A stretch of DNA of 8,460 nucleotides from Pseudomonadota bacterium (GTDB taxonomy: Bacteria; Pseudomonadota; Alphaproteobacteria; Acetobacterales; Acetobacteraceae): assembly GCA_021845835.1 (NCBI GenBank), contig JAJZVE010000176.1, positions 1-8,460 of the forward strand, given 5' to 3'. Both the position numbers and the translations under genes were made by a program. Positions 6,311 to 8,460 of the stretch are shown piece after piece (within the stretch, counting starts at the first letter, position 1; every line of letters begins with the position of its first letter). The notes beneath the pieces were generated by a model. It saw only the letters and a list, made by a program, of their open reading frames with translations, ran no database searches and was not told the DNA's origin.

Positions 6311-7152
6311 GGTGCCGGCCCGAGTCCCGAGAACAGCGCAGTCATGGAGCGCATTGCGCGTTCCGCGACTGTTGCGGGATCGCTCGCCAGGTAGTGGGCG
6401 TTGAAGACCTCCAGGGAATAGTCTCCGCGATAGCCGACCGCCCGGACACGCCTGACGAAGTCGGCAACCGGCGTCACGCCTTCGCCGGGAAACAGCCGAT
6501 AGTGCCGGCTCAGCTCGATCAGGTCCAGGTTGCACCCGGGCATGTCGGCAATCTCGACCAGGAAGATCTTCCGTGCCGGAATCTCCCCAATGCCGTCAAG
6601 CGGCAAGCCAAGCGCGAAGATATGGAAACAGTCCAGCATGATACCGACATGATCATGGCCCGCCGCGCTGACCACGTTCCATGCGTCGCGATAGTCCCGG
6701 ATCCATCGTCCCCAGCACAGCGCCTCGTACGCGATGCGGATATTCCGCGATTGCGCGAGATCGCCGAGCCGCGCCAGGTCCTCGCTGATCCGGCCGTGAT
6801 CGCCGTCGCTGTCAACTGCCGTGTTGGAGCACAAGACCAGGACGTCGGCGCCGACCAGTGCCATCTGGTCCATCAGCAGCTCGGCAACGCCCAGCCTGTG
6901 ATCCCTGACGTTCGCCGCCATGCCTTCGTAGTTGCGCAGCCCCTGGTACACGGACACCGTGATCCCGGTTTCCCGCATGAGGTCGTTGGCGATATCGGGG
7001 CCTTCGGGATGCTCGAACACGTCCCGCGACCACAACTCGGTGGTCACGAATCCGGCAGACTTCATCGCCCGCAACTTGCCCGACAGGCTGCCGCCGAAGG
7101 TCGATGTCGTGCAGCCGAAACGCACTGTGCTCATGGAATCCGCCGCTGTCAT
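6307..7152 (-). CDS. Xylose isomerase-like TIM-barrel protein, related to QuiC-type 3-dehydroshikimate dehydratase domain
   Basis: This 281-residue protein is a metal-dependent TIM barrel of the sugar phosphate isomerase/AP endonuclease 2 superfamily. Several segments resemble the N-terminal domain of QuiC-like dehydroshikimate dehydratases: VLCSN (106-110), YEALCWGR (142-149), LDCFH (173-177), SRHYRLFPGEG (215-225) and YSLEVFN near 245-251. The C-terminal hydroxyphenylpyruvate-dioxygenase-like domain of QuiC is absent. The metal ligands would be Glu143, Asp174, residue 200 and Glu248, each a constant 9 residues from the ligands I recall for Pseudomonas QuiC1 (Glu134, Asp165, Gln191, Glu239). 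Residue 200 is Glu (VEIAD) instead of Gln, which adds negative charge at the metal. Activity could be dehydration, isomerisation or epimerisation. The gene ends in a 4-bp overlap with the KstD-like gene, so the two are probably co-translated. ATG 7152 is used; ATG 7134, which drops six residues, is as likely. Confidence 0.82.
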   Translation of the reverse strand: MTAADSMSTVRFGCTTSTFGGSLSGKLRAMKSAGFVTTELWSRDVFEHPEGPDIANDLMRETGITVSVYQGLRNYEGMAANVRDHRLGVAELLMDQMALVGADVLVLCSNTAVDSDGDHGRISEDLARLGDLAQSRNIRIAYEALCWGRWIRDYRDAWNVVSAAGHDHVGIMLDCFHIFALGLPLDGIGEIPARKIFLVEIADMPGCNLDLIELSRHYRLFPGEGVTPVADFVRRVRAVGYRGDYSLEVFNAHYLASDPATVAERAMRSMTALFSGLGPAP

Positions 7153-7240
7153 GCGTGTGGTGACGTTCCGTTCCGCGCGGCGAGCCAGACCGCACTACGT
7201 CCGTCGCCGCTCGCACGGCCGGGGCACCCATGCGTGGAAC

Positions 7241-8293
7241 TCACGGCAGGATCCGCTGCCGCCGGTATTCGCCGAGAATACCGGTGAGCATGGTCCTGGT
7301 ATCCTGCACCACCGCAAATCCGTGCCGATGCGCCTTCGCGGCCGAGGCGGTCTGGTCCCATGTGGCGCCGAACACACTGTCGGCGAACGCCCAGTCAGCG
7401 ACATCGGCGAACCGGTTCGGCTGCAACCCATGCCGCCTCACGGCCGCCTGCCAGACCGGCTCCTTGTCGCGCATGAATTCGACGAGGCTGATGCCTTGTG
7501 CGGTGCCTGCGTCCATGCCGTAGTGGGCGGCGATGTCAGGCCAGACGTCGCGCCAGCGGAAGCTGTCCCCGTTGACGATGTTGAAGGCATCGTTGGCGGC
7601 CCGCGCGTCGGTGGCGGCCCAGACCATCGCGCGAGTGAGCAGGTTGACGTCAGTGTACGTGAAGTTCGCCGAGAAAGTCGGCTCGCTGCCCGGGAAACGC
7701 AGCGGCAGGCCCAGTTCGCGCAGGATGGTCGCGTAGGTGCCGACCGCGGACATGATGTTGCTCGGACTGCCTACCGCAACGCCGCAGATGAAGTGGGGCC
7801 GCAGCGCCGACCACGTCCAGTCCGTCCCACGCTGCCGATCGGCGATGTAATCGGCCTGCTCGTAATAAAAGTTTCTGACGCGCGGCCGCGGGTCGCTCTC
7901 CTCCGCGGGGCTCTTGAACGGTCCGAGATGGCTGCCGTACCACTTCAACCCGTGCATCAGCTGGATGTGCTGCAGCCGCCCGCCGGCGCCCTCGAGCGCG
8001 TCCACGAGATTCTTCAGCATGTCAACGTTGGGCTGCACCTTGATGGTATAGTTGCTCTCGACCGCACGGGCCAGATAGAACACGTGCGTCACATCGCGCA
8101 GGCGCGGCAACTCCCTCGCGCAGGCCTCCACGTCGAGCAGGTCAAGCGAGACCTGCCGCGTGGCAAGCTGATGCGCCGGCCTCCGGCGCGACAGGCCGAT
8201 CGCGGACCAGCCCGGCAGTGCCGAAAGCCGCTGCAGGAAATTGAGTCCGAGGAGCCCGGAACTGCCGACGACGAGTGCCTGCTTCACATCCAT
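7241..8293 (-). CDS. PRISE-type enone reductase (progesterone 5beta-reductase/iridoid synthase-like SDR)
   Basis: This 350-residue member of the extended/atypical SDR family reduces the C=C bond of an enone with NAD(P)H in the characterised relatives. The dinucleotide loop is GSSGLLG (10-16), the GxxGxxG form, and the LSRRRP segment (34-39) suggests NADPH through Arg36/Arg37. Instead of the classical YxxxK it has the PRISE arrangement: Lys117 in HGLKWYGSHLGPF and a later Tyr in NFYYEQADYI (141-150). WSALRPHFICG and LRFPGSEP match the conserved WSxxRPxxIxG and LxFPG segments of PRISE proteins. Length is slightly below the plant enzymes (about 390). It leads the leftward group and is separated from the TIM-barrel gene by 88 bp. 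ATG 8293 is preceded by a weak AAGAGC at good spacing. Next to a KstD-like gene, a steroid- or terpenoid-type cyclic enone substrate is plausible, but many PRISE enzymes are promiscuous. Confidence 0.82.
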   Translation of the reverse strand: MDVKQALVVGSSGLLGLNFLQRLSALPGWSAIGLSRRRPAHQLATRQVSLDLLDVEACARELPRLRDVTHVFYLARAVESNYTIKVQPNVDMLKNLVDALEGAGGRLQHIQLMHGLKWYGSHLGPFKSPAEESDPRPRVRNFYYEQADYIADRQRGTDWTWSALRPHFICGVAVGSPSNIMSAVGTYATILRELGLPLRFPGSEPTFSANFTYTDVNLLTRAMVWAATDARAANDAFNIVNGDSFRWRDVWPDIAAHYGMDAGTAQGISLVEFMRDKEPVWQAAVRRHGLQPNRFADVADWAFADSVFGATWDQTASAAKAHRHGFAVVQDTRTMLTGILGEYRRQRILP

Positions 8294-8460
8294 GTTTCAG
8301 CTCTTGCGCCATCGCCTGCCGCAATGCGCGCCGGTTGGCCGCCGATCTCGCAACGGGGGCACGGCGCATCCTTATTCATTGACCAACACGCAGTCCCCCG
8401 GGCGGGTCAGCGACGGACCCACCCGGGACCAAGGTGCCGGAACGCGATCACTGCCCCTTC
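8294..8460 (-). other. Region upstream of the PRISE gene, possible tail of another leftward gene
   Basis: No complete gene lies here. On the - strand two frames are open from the window edge. One gives 28 codons ending VLVNE and stops at the TAA at 8374-8372; the other gives 17 codons ending GWVRR and stops at the TGA at 8409-8407. Either could be the C-terminus of a gene upstream of the PRISE gene, but I recognise neither, and third-position GC does not separate them. I see no clear promoter for the leftward group. Confidence 0.35.
8397..8427 (-). terminator. 12-bp stem hairpin, best formed in leftward RNA
   Basis: CCCGGGCGGGTC (8397-8408) and GACCCACCCGGG (8416-8427) flank a 7-nt loop. Read on the + strand there is one C-A mismatch. 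In a leftward transcript the same position is a G-U pair, giving an unbroken 12-bp stem. This fits a structure at the end of an upstream leftward gene, before the PRISE gene. No T-run follows, so standard intrinsic termination is unlikely; a Rho-assisted terminator or mRNA stabiliser would also fit. Confidence 0.4.

Noticed and set aside
6311..6535. 75-residue N-terminal extension of the KstD-like flavoprotein
   Set aside because: It overlaps the TIM-barrel gene in another frame and has no targeting signal I can see. The GTGA overlap at 6310 is a standard coupled start.
6139..7287. 382-codon open frame on the + strand opposite the TIM-barrel gene
   Set aside because: It is antisense to a recognisable gene and has no family motifs of its own. 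The neighbouring + frames at 4646-5281 and 5309-6229 are rejected for the same reason.

Overview
The window is strongly GC-rich, densely coded DNA of a kind typical of environmental high-GC bacteria. The gene families would suit a metabolically versatile proteobacterium, although the sequence alone does not exclude another high-GC lineage. It holds seven complete protein genes in two convergent groups. I saw no RNA genes, insertion sequences, CRISPR arrays or phage genes. Everything recognisable looks like catabolic enzymology.

Rightward group (263-4527). The two subunits of an ADP-forming acyl-CoA synthetase related to succinyl-CoA synthetase (beta, then alpha) overlap by 4 bp. After a 196-bp leader comes an acyl-CoA-dehydrogenase-fold flavoprotein, then a classical short-chain dehydrogenase/reductase. 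This order suggests activation of an acid to its CoA thioester, a flavin-dependent step on the thioester, and an oxidoreduction of an alcohol or ketone.

Leftward group (8293 down to 4556). A PRISE-type (progesterone 5beta-reductase/iridoid synthase-like) enone reductase is followed by a xylose-isomerase-like TIM-barrel protein close to the dehydratase domain of QuiC-type 3-dehydroshikimate dehydratases. That gene overlaps by 4 bp (GTGA) with a flavoprotein of the 3-ketosteroid Delta1-dehydrogenase family. The pairing of a PRISE reductase with a KstD-like dehydrogenase points to a cyclic ketone or enone substrate such as a steroid or terpenoid, but this is inference. The two groups meet tail to tail, with 28 bp between the stop codons and a hairpin spanning both stops.

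The most notable feature is the acyl-CoA-dehydrogenase-like protein (2492-3658). Both positions that can carry the catalytic glutamate in this superfamily are changed: Gln238 in helix G and Gly358 before the C-terminal GTSE motif. This Gln/Gly pair, 120 residues apart, is what is described for the 3-sulfinopropionyl-CoA desulfinase of Advenella mimigardefordensis, where SucCD also makes the CoA thioester. Here a divergent SucCD pair lies directly upstream. The arginine essential to that desulfinase appears to be missing, so the protein may be a further non-dehydrogenase variant of the fold. The SucCD pair has altered acid-binding loops, and the TIM-barrel protein has Gln changed to Glu at a metal ligand. 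The cluster may therefore do chemistry not predicted by family names.
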